Positions 16,331 through 26,052 are shown, counted from the stretch's first letter. The stretch is DNA of 64,000 nt from Microvirga arvi (GCF_016892765.1 NZ_JAFEMD010000004.1:1-64000); one strand, 5' to 3'. Notes: generated from the letters alone by a model not told the origin. Numbers and translations are program-made.

Positions 16331-17005
16331 TTACTGGGTCGCTTGAACCGGACCGCCAGCCACGAGAGCGGTATAGACGGCAAGGCGCTGCCGCAGGGTG
16401 GCGGGCGTCTCGCGGTCGGCGGCGATCTGGTCGAACCAGCGACCGGCATAATCCATGTCACCGGCCTTAAGGCCGGACAGGCCCAAGAGTTCCCTAGCGG
16501 AATGGCGCCACGTATTAGTGGGTGCGGCGAGCGGCTCCACGGCCTGGCGCAGGGCGGCGGGCTCAGAGGTGTCGAGGCGCAGCCACGCGGCCCGGAGGCG
16601 GGCAAGGTCCTTCCAGAGCGCGGGCACGGAGGCATCCTTGGCGAGCGCGTCGTAGGCCGAGGCGCCGTTTTCCGCGTTCTGCTGGCCGAGTTCGGCGGCA
16701 AGGCGGAAACGGGCGAGCAGGGCATAGCCTGTGCCGCCATCCTCCTTCACGACCGTCTCGAAGGCGGCTTGCGCCTCCTGGCTCTTGTTCTCGGAGGAGA
16801 GGCGCAGCGCCTCCTCGTAGCGCACGGCGGCTTCCTGGGCGAGGGTCTCCTGCCGGTGCTGCCAGAAGCGCCAGCCGCCGACGCCGACCACGACCAGGGC
16901 CACCACGGCAATGATGATTCCGTTGTAGCGCTGCCAGATCTGGGCAAGCTGGTCGCGACGATATTCCTCGTCGACTTCGCGAATGAACTCGTCGTTCTGA
17001 GCCAT
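16331..17005 (-). CDS. YfgM-like TPR membrane protein
   Basis: 224 residues from ATG 17005. A short cytoplasmic N-terminus ([24 protein letters not shown]) is followed by one transmembrane helix ([17 protein letters not shown]) and a periplasmic helical TPR-like region. This is the TPR_21 layout of E. coli YfgM, an ancillary SecYEG-associated chaperone factor; in E. coli the gene also lies near der (yfgM-bamB-der), and here bamB is missing from between them. It is probably co-transcribed with der. Confidence 0.85.
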   Translation of the reverse strand: MAQNDEFIREVDEEYRRDQLAQIWQRYNGIIIAVVALVVVGVGGWRFWQHRQETLAQEAAVRYEEALRLSSENKSQEAQAAFETVVKEDGGTGYALLARFRLAAELGQQNAENGASAYDALAKDASVPALWKDLARLRAAWLRLDTSEPAALRQAVEPLAAPTNTWRHSARELLGLSGLKAGDMDYAGRWFDQIAADRETPATLRQRLAVYTALVAGGPVQATQ

Positions 17006-17088
17006 CGTCTCACTCTTGCGGCGCGTCGGCCGCCTCCTGCAATCGAAGGAGGTCGCCTAACACACACGATTGCACAAGGCGAGAGGCT

Positions 17089-17679
17089 TCATGCCCGCAT
17101 GGGGAGCACGGGAACCCCGATGAGCCACGGATGGAGCCAGAAGAGGAAGGCCAGGTAGACCACCGTGCCGATCGCCACCGCCAGGATGTCGTTGCGCCAG
17201 CCCGCGGGCGCCGCGGTGCCCCCGTGCTGGGCTGCCACGTCCCGGCGTTTGGCGCTGATGCGGGCGAGGACCGCCCAGACGAGGAACGAGCCGAAGAGCA
17301 GGATCGAGCCGAGATCGCCGTTGGCGAGGAGATGCGCGAGGGCCCAGATCTTCACGCCCGCGAGCATGGGATGCTTGAGCCGGGCCTTGATATGCCCCGG
17401 CAGATAAGCGGCCACGAAGCATATGAAGGCGACCAGAACCAGCAGGAGCGCGAGGTGCCGGGTCCAGACCGGCGGGTCCCAGACGGGAATATAGCCATTG
17501 GCGCGGTATTGCCCGTAGCCGATGGCGATCAGGACGATGCCGGCGAGCGAAAGAAGGGAATAAAGCCCCTTGTAGGGCCCCTCCCCGACCCGGCCGATGA
17601 TCGCGGCGCGGCCCTTTCTCGCCATGCTGAAGGAATGGGTGCCGAGAAAGATCACAAGGCCGAGAATGAGCAGCGTCAC
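17089..17679 (-). CDS. NnrU family membrane protein
   Basis: 196 residues from GTG 17679, which has TGGAGG six bases upstream; the open frame continues upstream without a better start. Six or so transmembrane helices with the family features LGLVIFLGTHSF at the N-terminus, and LKHPMLAGVKIWALAHLLANGD in the middle (the HP..xGVKxWAxxHLLxNG motif). NnrU was first linked to nitric oxide/nitrite metabolism, and the fold is related to NnrU/isoprenylcysteine methyltransferase-like membrane proteins. No denitrification genes are nearby, so a general membrane role is as likely. Confidence 0.9.
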   Translation of the reverse strand: MTLLILGLVIFLGTHSFSMARKGRAAIIGRVGEGPYKGLYSLLSLAGIVLIAIGYGQYRANGYIPVWDPPVWTRHLALLLVLVAFICFVAAYLPGHIKARLKHPMLAGVKIWALAHLLANGDLGSILLFGSFLVWAVLARISAKRRDVAAQHGGTAAPAGWRNDILAVAIGTVVYLAFLFWLHPWLIGVPVLPMRA

Positions 17680-17975
17680 GGGGAGCCTCCAGGAATAAGA
17701 ACTTATAGCCGGAACTGCCAGTAGAAACCAACCGGCTCCCCAGCGGCGACACGCCGGTATGAACAGCCCCGACGTCGCAGGCCGCAAGTTTCCATCCTTG
17801 TGCAAAGCCTTGGACTGCCTAAACTTTTAACACGAGGGCGTCTTGCGGCACGAAAATTTCCCGGCTAGTGACCCGCTCAAACCTTGCCTTAGACTAAAAC
17901 GGCACTAGCCGGGCTGCTTCAAGTTCGATAGCTAGGCCGAAAGACTTCAACCAACAGGTTCCAGGGGGGAGACAG

Positions 17976-18602
17976 GTGACGGCACTTCTCGGGCTATCCC
18001 GTGTCATCGACTCGATCAACGTACGTATCGGCAAAGTCGCCGCTTGGGCCATCGTGGTGGCCGTGCTGGTGTCCGCCGTCAATGCCATCATCCGGCGCCT
18101 CTTCGGCGTCTCGTCCAATGCCTGGCTCGAGCTGCAATGGTACCTGTTCGGTGCCGTCTTCATGCTCTGCGCGGCCTGGACCCTGAAGGCCAACGAGCAC
18201 ATCCGCATCGACATCATTTCGAACAAGCTCACGAAGCGGGGGCGCGACACGATCGACCTGATCGGCCACCTCTTCTTCCTGTTCCCCTTCGTGGCCCTGA
18301 TGCTCTATCTGGCCTTCCCCTATTTCTTCAATTCGTACCGCTCCGGCGAGGTCTCCTCCAACGCGGGCGGCCTGCTGATCTGGCCGGCCAAGGGCCTCAT
18401 CCTGCTGGGCTTCATCTCACTGGCCTTCCAGTGGCTGAGCGAGCTCATCAAGCGTGTGGCGATCATGAAGGGGGACCTGGTCGACGAGCATGACACCGCC
18501 GGCCACAACGCCGTCGAGGCCGAGGCCGAGCGGCTGATCGCCGAGCTGGCCGATACCAGCACCACCAAGGGCGGCGAGCCCCCGGGCGACGTCCTGCGCT
18601 GA
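17976..18602 (+). CDS. TRAP transporter small permease (DctQ type)
   Basis: 208 residues from GTG 17976 with a GGGGGAGA ribosome-binding site. Four hydrophobic helices, with the small-subunit signature SSNAWLELQWYLFGAVFMLCAAWTL near residues 47-70. It pairs with the large permease 36 bp downstream to form the membrane part of a tripartite ATP-independent periplasmic transporter, driven by the sodium or proton gradient. The subfamily resembles the mannitol/chloroaromatic group (FcbT2-like). No periplasmic binding protein is encoded in the window. Confidence 0.92.
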   Translation: MTALLGLSRVIDSINVRIGKVAAWAIVVAVLVSAVNAIIRRLFGVSSNAWLELQWYLFGAVFMLCAAWTLKANEHIRIDIISNKLTKRGRDTIDLIGHLFFLFPFVALMLYLAFPYFFNSYRSGEVSSNAGGLLIWPAKGLILLGFISLAFQWLSELIKRVAIMKGDLVDEHDTAGHNAVEAEAERLIAELADTSTTKGGEPPGDVLR

Positions 18603-18638
18603 CGCCCCTCGCCCGATCTGAATTCCGGAGTCTCGTCC

Positions 18639-20531
18639 ATGGCTGCATTCATTGCCCAGAACCTCGCACCGATCATGTTCGGCGCGCTGGTGATTTTCCT
18701 CCTCCTCGGCTACCCGGTCGCCTTCTCGCTCGCGGCCAACGGCCTTCTGTTCTTCTTCATCGCGGTGGAGCTGGCGCCTCTGGCGCCCCAGAGCATTAAC
18801 CTGTCCTGGCCGCTGCTTCAGGCGCTGCCCGACCGCATCTACGGCACCATGTCGAACGAGGTGCTGCTCGCGATCCCGTTCTTCACCTTCATGGGCTACA
18901 TCCTCGAACGCTCCGGGATGGCGGAGGACCTGCTCGACACCATCGGCCAGCTCTTCGGCCCGCTTCGCGGCGGTCTCGCCTATGCGGTCATCTTCGTGGG
19001 CGCCCTGCTCGCCGCCACCACGGGCGTCGTCGCGGCGTCCGTGATCTCCATGGGCCTGATCTCCCTGCCGATCATGCTGCGCTACGGCTATGACCGGCGC
19101 CTCGCCTCGGGCGTGATCGCGGCCTCCGGCACGCTCGCCCAGATCATCCCGCCCTCCCTCGTCCTCATCGTCATGGCCGACCAGCTCGGCCGCTCGGTGG
19201 GCGACATGTACGAGGGCGCGTTCTTGCCCGGCATCATCCTCGCAGGCCTCTATGCCGGCTACGTGCTCATCGCCTCGCTCATCGACCCGAAGGCCGCTCC
19301 CGGCCTGCCGCTGGAAGCCGTCGGCTTCCGGGAGCCCAACGGCTCGCGCGGCGTGTGGCAGCTCGGCATCCTTGTGCTCTTCTCGGGCCTCGTCGGCTAC
19401 TACGTGCTGTCGCAGACCAACACGAAGGCCGGTGCGGATTTCGTCATCCTGACGATCTGCGTCGGAACCGTGGTGGCGCTCATCTGCGCCCTCATGAACA
19501 AGCTGCTCGGCGCCAAGCGCATCGCGATCTCCGCCGTGCTCACCGTGCTCCTCATCGGCGCCTACGTGGTTCTCAATAACCAAGGGCACGAGAATCTGGC
19601 GCTCACGCTGGAGATGGTGATTGCGGGCGCGATCTACGCGCTTGTGGTCGGCATCGTCGAGCGGTTCACCGGTCTTCGCCTCATGTCGAACATGGCCCAG
19701 CAGACGACCTTCGTCATGGTGCCTCCGCTGCTGCTGATCTTCCTCGTGCTCGGCACCATCTTCATCGGTCTGGCCACCCCGACCGAGGGCGGCGCCATGG
19801 GCGCTCTGGGCTCCGTAATCCTGGCGGCGATCAAGCGCAGGCTCGACAACAACCCGAACCGCTTCAACTTCACCATCGTACGTCAGGCCACGGAAGCGAC
19901 CGCGAAGCTCTCCGCCTTCGTGCTCTTCATCCTGATCGGCGCCCGCGTGTTCTCGCTCACCTTCTACGGCGTGAACGGGCACATCTGGGTCGAGCACCTG
20001 CTGACCTCGCTCCCGGGCGGTCAGGTGGGCTTCCTGATCGTGGTCAACGCCCTGGTCTTCATCCTGGCCTTCTTCCTCGACTTCTTCGAGCTGGCCTTCA
20101 TCGTGGTGCCGCTGCTCGGCCCCGCGGCCGAGAAGCTGGGCATCGACCTGATCTGGTTCGGCGTCATGCTGGGCGTGAACATGCAGACCTCGTTCATGCA
20201 CCCGCCCTTCGGCTTCGCCCTGTTCTTCCTGCGCTCGGTGGCTCCAAAACAGGCCTATCTCGACCGCGTGACGGGCAAGCGCATGGAGCCGGTGACCACG
20301 GGCCAGATCTACTGGGGCGCCATTCCCTTCGTGATCATCCAGCTCATCATGGTGGCCATCGTCGTGATCTTCCCAAACATCGTGATGCACTACAAGGCGG
20401 CCGGCCCCGTGGTCGATCCGGCGGCGGTGCAGCAGAAGCTCGACCAGCTCCTGGTCCCCGGCCTCGGCGCCCCTGGCGATCCGGGCGGCCTCCCCGGCCT
20501 GAACTTCGACGAGCCGCCGAAGATCAAGTGA
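18639..20531 (+). CDS. TRAP transporter large permease (DctM type), long form
   Basis: 630 residues from ATG 18639. The DctM core is evident (PIMFGALVIFLLLGYPVAFSL, ATTGVVAASVISMGLISLP, GTLAQIIPPSLVLIVMADQLG, ATPTEGGAMGALG, MQTSFMHPPFGFALFFLRSV). Typical DctM proteins are about 430 residues; this one carries a central insertion of additional helices (~residues 240-350), the form seen in the FcbT3/mannitol-chloroaromatic group. It transports an organic acid-type solute with the DctQ subunit; the substrate is unknown because the binding-protein gene is not in the window. Confidence 0.93.
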   Translation: MAAFIAQNLAPIMFGALVIFLLLGYPVAFSLAANGLLFFFIAVELAPLAPQSINLSWPLLQALPDRIYGTMSNEVLLAIPFFTFMGYILERSGMAEDLLDTIGQLFGPLRGGLAYAVIFVGALLAATTGVVAASVISMGLISLPIMLRYGYDRRLASGVIAASGTLAQIIPPSLVLIVMADQLGRSVGDMYEGAFLPGIILAGLYAGYVLIASLIDPKAAPGLPLEAVGFREPNGSRGVWQLGILVLFSGLVGYYVLSQTNTKAGADFVILTICVGTVVALICALMNKLLGAKRIAISAVLTVLLIGAYVVLNNQGHENLALTLEMVIAGAIYALVVGIVERFTGLRLMSNMAQQTTFVMVPPLLLIFLVLGTIFIGLATPTEGGAMGALGSVILAAIKRRLDNNPNRFNFTIVRQATEATAKLSAFVLFILIGARVFSLTFYGVNGHIWVEHLLTSLPGGQVGFLIVVNALVFILAFFLDFFELAFIVVPLLGPAAEKLGIDLIWFGVMLGVNMQTSFMHPPFGFALFFLRSVAPKQAYLDRVTGKRMEPVTTGQIYWGAIPFVIIQLIMVAIVVIFPNIVMHYKAAGPVVDPAAVQQKLDQLLVPGLGAPGDPGGLPGLNFDEPPKIK

Positions 20532-20552
20532 GGCGGTTCACGCGAGATACGG

Positions 20553-20584
20553 AAAAGGCGGGCTTTGCGGCCCGCCTTTTTGTT
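20553..20584 (+). terminator. Rho-independent terminator after the TRAP operon
   Basis: Arms AAAAGGCGGGC (20553-20563) and GCCCGCCTTTT (20570-20580) around a 6-nt loop, with the T-tract continuing; 21 bp after the stop codon of the large permease. Confidence 0.93.
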
Positions 20585-20620
20585 TGAGCTGATCGTCGCT
20601 CACCGCAGCTGAAGCGCACT

Positions 20621-20725
20621 GGTGTCATTCCCGGAGGGACGCGCAGCGGAGGGGAAGGGAATCCCTAGTGCTGAGCGTGTGAGTGGATCCCCTTCCCTCA
20701 CCTGCGGCTCGCCGGGGATGACACC
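20621..20725. repeat. Type B palindromic repeat
   Basis: Begins GGTGTCATTCCCGGAGGG and ends CGCCGGGGATGACACC. A diverged relative lies at 57193-57294. It sits immediately left of the nested type A/type C element. Confidence 0.8.
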
Positions 20726-20730
20726 TACCG

Positions 20731-20951
20731 CGTCATGGCCGGGCTCGTCCCGGCCATCCACGTCTTCAATCCTCTCAAGTCTCCCCACTGACCTCATCCT
20801 GAGGAGGTTGCGGAGCGACCGTCTCGAAGGAGATTCCAGTGCGTGCTTGATCCTCCTTCGAGACGCCGCTTGCAGCGGCTCCTCAGGATGAGGGCTGAGT
20901 ATTGTCAGCCTTCAGAACGTGGATGCCCGGCACAAGGCCGGGCATGACGGG
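20731..20951. repeat. Type A palindrome split by an inserted type C repeat
   Basis: The left half (CGTCATGGCCGGGCTCGTCC ... ATCCACGTCTTC, 20731-20767) and the right half (GAACGTGGATGCCCGGCACA ... GGGCATGACGG, 20926-20951) are the two arms of a type A element. The intervening sequence holds a complete type C repeat at 20791-20896. Confidence 0.8.
20791..20896. repeat. Type C repeat (ACCTCATCCTGAGGAG ... CTCCTCAGGATGAGGG)
   Basis: Terminal arms are complementary, with internal GTCTCGAAGGAG / CTCCTTCGAGAC. Related copies lie at 26212-26321 and, shorter, at 35304-35353. This copy sits inside a type A palindrome. Confidence 0.85.
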
Positions 20952-20982
20952 GAAAAGAGTGGCAGGACGCGATTGTGACGGT

Positions 20983-21333
20983 TTACCGAGCCGCCTCTTC
21001 ATAAAGCTCCGGCTTGAAGCCGACGACGAGACGCCCGCCGAGATCCAGCACCGGGCGCTTGATCATTGAGGGCTGGTCGAGCATGAGCGCCATAGCCCTG
21101 CCCTCGTCGAGACCTGCTTTGTCGGCATCGGGAAGCTTGCGGAAGGTTGTTCCCGCACGGTTGAGCAGCGTCTCCCAGCCGACCTCACGCACCCAGGACT
21201 CGAGCCGTGCCCGATCAATCCCCTCAGCCTTGTAGTCATGGAACGCGTAAGACACGCCCCGGCCAGCGAGCCAGGCGCGCGCCTTCTTCACTGTATCGCA
21301 ATTCCTGATGCCGTAGAGCGTGACGGACGCCAT
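20983..21333 (-). CDS. ArsC/Spx-family thioredoxin-fold protein (YffB type)
   Basis: 116 residues from ATG 21333. Thioredoxin-like start VTLYGIRNCDTVKKARAWL with the single conserved cysteine (Cys12) of the CDTVKKA motif, then FHDYKAEGI and the late MIKRPVLDLGGRLVVGFK (cis-Pro strand with RP), which are YffB-family marks. YffB proteins are glutathione-dependent reductase-like and lack the second cysteines of arsenate reductases; activity is not proven. The gene lies 3 bp after the guaA stop on the same strand, so it is probably co-transcribed with it. Confidence 0.9.
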   Translation of the reverse strand: MASVTLYGIRNCDTVKKARAWLAGRGVSYAFHDYKAEGIDRARLESWVREVGWETLLNRAGTTFRKLPDADKAGLDEGRAMALMLDQPSMIKRPVLDLGGRLVVGFKPELYEEAAR

Positions 21334-21336
21334 CGC

Positions 21337-22893
21337 CTATTCCCACTCGATGGTGCCGGGCGGCTTAGACGTGATGTCGTAGGTGACGCGGTTGATGCCC
21401 TTGACCTCGTTGATGATGCGGGTCGCGACCCGGCCGAGGAAGGCCATGTCAAAGGGATAGAAATCCGCCGTCATGCCATCGATCGAAGTCACGGCGCGCA
21501 AGGCGCAGACATGGTCGTAGGTGCGCGCATCGCCCATGACGCCGACAGTCTTGACCGGCAGCAGCACGGCGAAGGCCTGCCAGATCTCGTCGTAGAGGCC
21601 GGCATTGCGGATCTCTTCGAGGTAGATGGCGTCGGCCTTGCGCAGGATGTCGAGTTTTTCGCGGGTGATCTCGCCGGGAACGCGGATGGCGAGGCCCGGA
21701 CCGGGGAACGGATGGCGGCCGACGAAAGCGTCAGGCAGGCCGAGCTCGCGGCCGAGCACCCTCACCTCGTCCTTGAACAGCTCGCGCAGGGGCTCCACGA
21801 GCTTCATCTTCATGCGCTCGGGAAGACCGCCCACATTGTGGTGGCTCTTGATGGTGACGGAAGGACCCCCAGTGAACGAGACGCTCTCGATCACGTCCGG
21901 ATAGAGCGTTCCTTGCGCCAGGAAGTCCGCGCCGCCGATCTTCTTGGCCTCCTCGTCAAACACGTCGATGAACAGCCGGCCGATGGTCTTGCGCTTGACC
22001 TCCGGGTCTGACACGCCCTCCAGCGCGCCGATGAACAGGTCCTGCGCCTGCACGTGGACGAGAGGGATGTTGTAATGGTCGCGGAACAGGGTCACCACCT
22101 GCTCGGCTTCCGAGGCGCGCAAAAGGCCGTGGTCGACGAACACGCAGGTGAGCTGGTCGCCGATGGCCTCGTGGATCAGGACCGCCGCCACGGCGGAATC
22201 GACGCCACCGGAGAGGCCGCAGATCACCCGGCCCGAGCCGACCTGGGCGCGGATGCGCTCGATGGCTTCCTCGCGGAAGGCCTTCATGGTCCAGTCGCCC
22301 CGGCAGCCGGCGATGTCGCGCACGAAGTTGCGGATGAGCTGCGCGCCCTGCGGGGTATGCACGACCTCGGGGTGGAACTGCACGCCGTAGAACTTGTGCT
22401 CTTCGTCGGCCACGACCGCGAAGGGCGCGTTCTCGGAGGCCGCCAGGACTTCGAAGCCTTCGGGGAGCTTGGTGACCCGGTCGCCGTGGCTCATCCAGAC
22501 CGGATATTTCTTGCCGACCTGCCAGACGCCCTGGAAGAGCGGGCTCTCGGACAGAACCTCGATCTCGGCACGGCCGAACTCGGAATGGTGCCCGCCCTCG
22601 ACCTCGCCGCCGAGCTGCGCCGCCATGGTCTGCTGGCCGTAGCAGATGCCGAAGACCGGAAGATCAGTGTCGAACAGTTCCTGCGGCGCCCTTGGAGAGA
22701 TGTTCGAAGTGACCGATTCCGGCCCGCCGGAAAGGATCACGCCCTTGGGCTTCATGGTGCGGATCGCCTCGGCCGCCTTCTGGAACGGCACGACCTCCGA
22801 ATAGACCCCATCCTCGCGCACGCGCCGGGCGATGAGCTGGGTCACCTGGGAGCCGAAATCGATGATGAGAATCTTGTCGTGGGTCTGGGTCAT
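21337..22893 (-). CDS. guaA: GMP synthase (glutamine-hydrolysing)
   Basis: 518 residues from ATG 22893. The N-terminal class I glutamine amidotransferase has the nucleophile Cys84 in FGICYGQQ and the His174/Glu176 pair in VQFHPEV. The ATP pyrophosphatase domain carries the P-loop SGGVDS at 228-233, and the C-terminal dimerisation domain ends in the canonical KPPGTIEWE. The enzyme converts XMP to GMP using glutamine and ATP, the last step of GMP synthesis; guaB, the preceding step, lies at 26806-28299. Confidence 0.99.
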   Translation of the reverse strand: MTQTHDKILIIDFGSQVTQLIARRVREDGVYSEVVPFQKAAEAIRTMKPKGVILSGGPESVTSNISPRAPQELFDTDLPVFGICYGQQTMAAQLGGEVEGGHHSEFGRAEIEVLSESPLFQGVWQVGKKYPVWMSHGDRVTKLPEGFEVLAASENAPFAVVADEEHKFYGVQFHPEVVHTPQGAQLIRNFVRDIAGCRGDWTMKAFREEAIERIRAQVGSGRVICGLSGGVDSAVAAVLIHEAIGDQLTCVFVDHGLLRASEAEQVVTLFRDHYNIPLVHVQAQDLFIGALEGVSDPEVKRKTIGRLFIDVFDEEAKKIGGADFLAQGTLYPDVIESVSFTGGPSVTIKSHHNVGGLPERMKMKLVEPLRELFKDEVRVLGRELGLPDAFVGRHPFPGPGLAIRVPGEITREKLDILRKADAIYLEEIRNAGLYDEIWQAFAVLLPVKTVGVMGDARTYDHVCALRAVTSIDGMTADFYPFDMAFLGRVATRIINEVKGINRVTYDITSKPPGTIEWE

Positions 22894-23045
22894 GGTCTCT
22901 CGCGTGGGCCCTTAAGCGGAGGAGCGGAAAGCCCCCGTGCTTTACCCTCATATCGCTGCGGATGTCATGCCTTTTGAGGCTTGCGCCCCCAAGTCCCACG
23001 ATTTTGATGGCCGGCGGCCCGGTTGCTGGCACGCTGCCCAAGCAG

Positions 23046-23078
23046 GAGCCCCGCCTGCCGCGAAGGCAGGCGGGGCTC
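23046..23078 (-). terminator. Strong hairpin after the large RTX gene
   Basis: Perfect 14-nt arms (GAGCCCCGCCTGCC 23046-23059 / GGCAGGCGGGGCTC 23065-23078) with a 5-nt loop, 26 bp downstream of the RTX stop codon on the minus strand. No T-run follows, so it may act as a transcript end stabiliser or a weak terminator. Confidence 0.6.
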
Positions 23079-23104
23079 GGATGATCGCTGACGGAACCGG
23101 CTGT

Positions 23105-24328
23105 CTAGAACACGATGAAATCGTCGTGCTTGAGACCGGCCCTCGGAGTCATGCGGGCGAATTGCACCTGGGCCGTGGCCCCGTCTCCATCCGGGTCATA
23201 ATAGACTGCGCCCGTAGCTCGATCGTAGATGATGCGGTCGTTGCCGTCGTGGGCCTCCGCTCCTCTGTGGAAGGCTGCGTCTGCGAGACGCCCGCGCGCC
23301 AGTCCGGCGAAGATCGCATCGTCGAGCCGGATCGTGTCGCTGGTGACCGAGAAGCTCCGGATCCGGTCCACGTTCTCCAAGGCGTTCAGGGTGCTGTCGA
23401 ACGTGAAGACATCGCGTCCCGCGTCACCCTGCATCACATCGTTTCCATAGCCGCCAATGAGGTTATCGTTTCCTGATCCGCCAATGATCGTATCGTTCCC
23501 TAGATTGCCGATGAGCCTGTCGTTACCCGCCTGCCCCTGCAGGTTGTTTGCCGCATCGTCGCCCTCCAGGCGATCTGAGAATCGGGTGCCGATGACGCCT
23601 TCGATCCCGATATAGGTATCCCCTGCAGCATTGAGGCCTGTATTGCCGCCGGGGGCAGCGAGGCTGACGGCCACGCCCCGGGAGCCGGTGTGATACACAT
23701 CGTAGCGGGCGAAGTCGAACCCGCCGCCGCCATTGAGAATATCGGCGCCGCGCCCGCCGACCAGGACGTTGTTGGCATCATTGCCGATCAGCGTATCGGC
23801 AAAGTCGCTGCCCTGGAGGCCCTCGATGGCAACGTAGGTATCCCCGGCCGCATGGCCCGTATTCACGGAGGGGTCCGCGAGGCTCGCCGTCACGCCCTCC
23901 GGAGCGGATTTGTAGCGCGCGAAGTCGAAGCCGCGGCCCCCGTTGAGAATGTCCGCACCGGTCACTCCCTCAAGAACGTTGTCACGGGAGTTGCCCGTCA
24001 GGTTGTCGTCGAAACGGCCGCCTCTGACGCGCTCGATGGACGAGTACCGGTCCCCAAGGGCTTCCCCCGTATTCCGGGCCGGACTGCCCAAGCTTACGGT
24101 AACCGCAGTTGTTGCGTCCCTGTAATCGGCCCAGTCTTCGCCTGGGCCGCCGATGATGCGATCACGACCTGGCCCGCCGCGCAGAAGGTCATCGCCTAAT
24201 CCACCATTTAGAATGTCATTCCCGCGTCCGCCGACGATGGTGTCGTCTCCCCCGAGGCCGTTGAGGGTGTCGCCGACCCTTGTTCCCCTCAGGGCATCAC
24301 CGCGAATTGTCCCAATGCGTACCGCCAC
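23105..24328 (-). CDS. RTX calcium-binding repeat protein, probable type I secretion substrate
   Basis: 407 residues from ATG 24328. Nearly the whole protein is built from glycine/aspartate-rich RTX repeats (GLGGDDTIVGGRGNDILNGG, GDDLLRGG). Three blocks of an ~85-residue unit follow, with the pattern GDxYxxIEGxxGxxFxDxLxGN and GGRGxDFARY, each carrying a hydrophobic TAVTVSLGSPARNTGEA-type strand. The last ~90 residues (NVDRIRSFSVTSDTIRLDD, DRIIYDRATGAVYYDPDGDG) match the end of the short RTX protein at 1134-1694, presumably a shared secretion/folding module. No secretion apparatus is encoded in the window. Confidence 0.92.
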   Translation of the reverse strand: MAVRIGTIRGDALRGTRVGDTLNGLGGDDTIVGGRGNDILNGGLGDDLLRGGPGRDRIIGGPGEDWADYRDATTAVTVSLGSPARNTGEALGDRYSSIERVRGGRFDDNLTGNSRDNVLEGVTGADILNGGRGFDFARYKSAPEGVTASLADPSVNTGHAAGDTYVAIEGLQGSDFADTLIGNDANNVLVGGRGADILNGGGGFDFARYDVYHTGSRGVAVSLAAPGGNTGLNAAGDTYIGIEGVIGTRFSDRLEGDDAANNLQGQAGNDRLIGNLGNDTIIGGSGNDNLIGGYGNDVMQGDAGRDVFTFDSTLNALENVDRIRSFSVTSDTIRLDDAIFAGLARGRLADAAFHRGAEAHDGNDRIIYDRATGAVYYDPDGDGATAQVQFARMTPRAGLKHDDFIVF

Positions 24329-24634
24329 TGTTGTCTCTCCCCGGCAGTCGCCCCCATCCTGAAATGTGTTGTTGCGGCGAGCTTAGATGCATTTGGAAGA
24401 CCGGCAACGTCTCTTAATGTTTAGCCATGTTCAGGCCGGTCGAATCCAAAGCAAAACCCTGGGGAAATACCTCTATAGCCAGAATATCGTCTCATCCGAC
24501 TATGGCGGCACGCACGATTACTGCCATTTGTCCTAGGTGGGCACTTCTTCGGGGGTAATTCAGGAGAATTCACGCCTCGGGAGTGGCGCATCGGCTGGAT
24601 TCCAAAGCGCAAGTCTATTATCGGGTCCGATGTC
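24329..24634. other. Intergenic region between the RTX gene and rsmB
   Basis: 306 bp, less GC-rich than its surroundings, with no convincing gene, terminator or known RNA. It presumably holds the RTX promoter. Confidence 0.5.
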
Positions 24635-25933
24635 CTAGGAGCCACTCCGCAGAACCGCGATGAAGAAACCGTCCGTTCCGGTTCTGTGAGGCGTCAGCTG
24701 AAGGCCGTAAGCCGTGGTGCGAACCCGATCCGCGAGCACGCCGAATCCGGCAGAATTGAGCAGATCCTGGTGCGACTGAGCCTTGAAGCCGCCATGGCGT
24801 TCCATGAAATCCGAGAGTGCGTCGTCGTTCTCCTCCGGCAGGATGGAGCAGGTGATATAGACGATGCGGCCACCCGGCTTCACCAGCCCTGCCGCCCGAT
24901 CGAGGACGGTGGCCTGCTCCTTGCGGCGGATCTCGAGGCTGCCGGGACGAAGGCGCCATTTCGCATCCGGATTGCGCCGCCAGGTGCCGATTCCGGTGCA
25001 GGGCGCGTCCACGAGAACGCAATCGATCTTCCCGTCGAGATCCGTGACCGCATCGGCCTTGGCGCGCGGCGTGCGGACCTGGACGTTGCGAACCCCTGCC
25101 CTGGTCAGTCGGTCATGGATCGGCGCGAGACGGCGCGCGTCGTTGTCGGTGGCATAGATCTGCCCATGGTTCTCCATCCGGGCTGCGAGCGCGAGGGTCT
25201 TGCCGCCGCCGCCTGCGCAGAGATCGACCACCTGTTCGCCCGGCTTGGCTCCCGAGAGCAGCGCCACGAGCTGCGAGCCCTCGTCCTGGATCTCGATCCA
25301 CCCTTTCAGGAATTCCGGCTCGGACTGCACGGCAGGACCGCGCCCGTCCTCGCCCGGCATGATCCGCAGGCCCAGCGGCGACAGCGGCGTCTCCACCGCA
25401 CCGAGATGCGGCAGGGCATCGTGGGCCTCCTCGCGGGAGGAAACCTTCAGGGTGTTGATGCGCAGATCCAGGGGCGCACGAGTGGAGAGCGCCTGCATCT
25501 CGGCAACGAGATCGTCGCCGAAGAGACGCTGCAGCGACGGCTCGATCCAGTCCGGAAAGTCGCCGGCCACCGGAGTCGGAGCTCCGCCGAGATCGGCTTT
25601 CTCCAGCCGCTCGCGCTCGTTCTCCGACAGCGGCTCGGGTGCGAAGCGCGCGCCCGAGCAGAGCGCTGCGATGGCGTCGGCATCGAGCCCGCGCTGCAGC
25701 CTCAGCATGCCGAGCACCACAGCCCGGGGCGTCGTCTCGCCCATGATCCAGGCGGCGGAGGCCTTCCGGCGCAGGGCGTCATAGACGAGGCTCGCGATGG
25801 CGGCCCGGTCCTTGGAGCCGGCGAAGCGGTGCGACAGGCCCCAATCCTTGAGGGCGTCGGTGGCCGGGCGGCGGCGGGCATCGATATCGGCGAGGACCTC
25901 GATGGCGGCGGAGATGCGGGCGGCAGGTATCAT
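24635..25933 (-). CDS. RsmB-family RNA (cytosine-C5) methyltransferase
   Basis: 432 residues from ATG 25933. The N-terminal part (AAIEVLADIDARRRP ... ASLVYDALRRKASA) is the NusB-like RNA-binding region of RsmB. The catalytic domain has motif I VVDLCAGGGGKTLALA, motif IV DAPCTGIGTWRRNPD and motif VI TCSILPEEN, whose two cysteines are the release and nucleophilic residues of m5C RNA methylases. RsmB methylates C967 of 16S rRNA in E. coli; the exact target here is inferred. Confidence 0.93.
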   Translation of the reverse strand: MIPAARISAAIEVLADIDARRRPATDALKDWGLSHRFAGSKDRAAIASLVYDALRRKASAAWIMGETTPRAVVLGMLRLQRGLDADAIAALCSGARFAPEPLSENERERLEKADLGGAPTPVAGDFPDWIEPSLQRLFGDDLVAEMQALSTRAPLDLRINTLKVSSREEAHDALPHLGAVETPLSPLGLRIMPGEDGRGPAVQSEPEFLKGWIEIQDEGSQLVALLSGAKPGEQVVDLCAGGGGKTLALAARMENHGQIYATDNDARRLAPIHDRLTRAGVRNVQVRTPRAKADAVTDLDGKIDCVLVDAPCTGIGTWRRNPDAKWRLRPGSLEIRRKEQATVLDRAAGLVKPGGRIVYITCSILPEENDDALSDFMERHGGFKAQSHQDLLNSAGFGVLADRVRTTAYGLQLTPHRTGTDGFFIAVLRSGS

Positions 25934-26052
25934 TGCAAAAGCACACTCGAGCTTGGCCGTAGATACGACACAGAGTTTCCTATTTTCCGTCAGGATCGGG
26001 CATGAAGGAAAAGACGTGCATTCCGCACGATTCTTCCTGGAGTTTTCCGCCC

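Noticed and set aside
18417..20390. 657-codon open frame antisense to the TRAP permeases
   Set aside because: Translation is dominated by His, Asp, Glu and Gln, as expected for the complement of a hydrophobic membrane protein gene.
24421..24645. 74-codon minus-strand frame between rsmB and the RTX gene
   Set aside because: Overlaps the end of rsmB and has a random composition without a ribosome-binding site.
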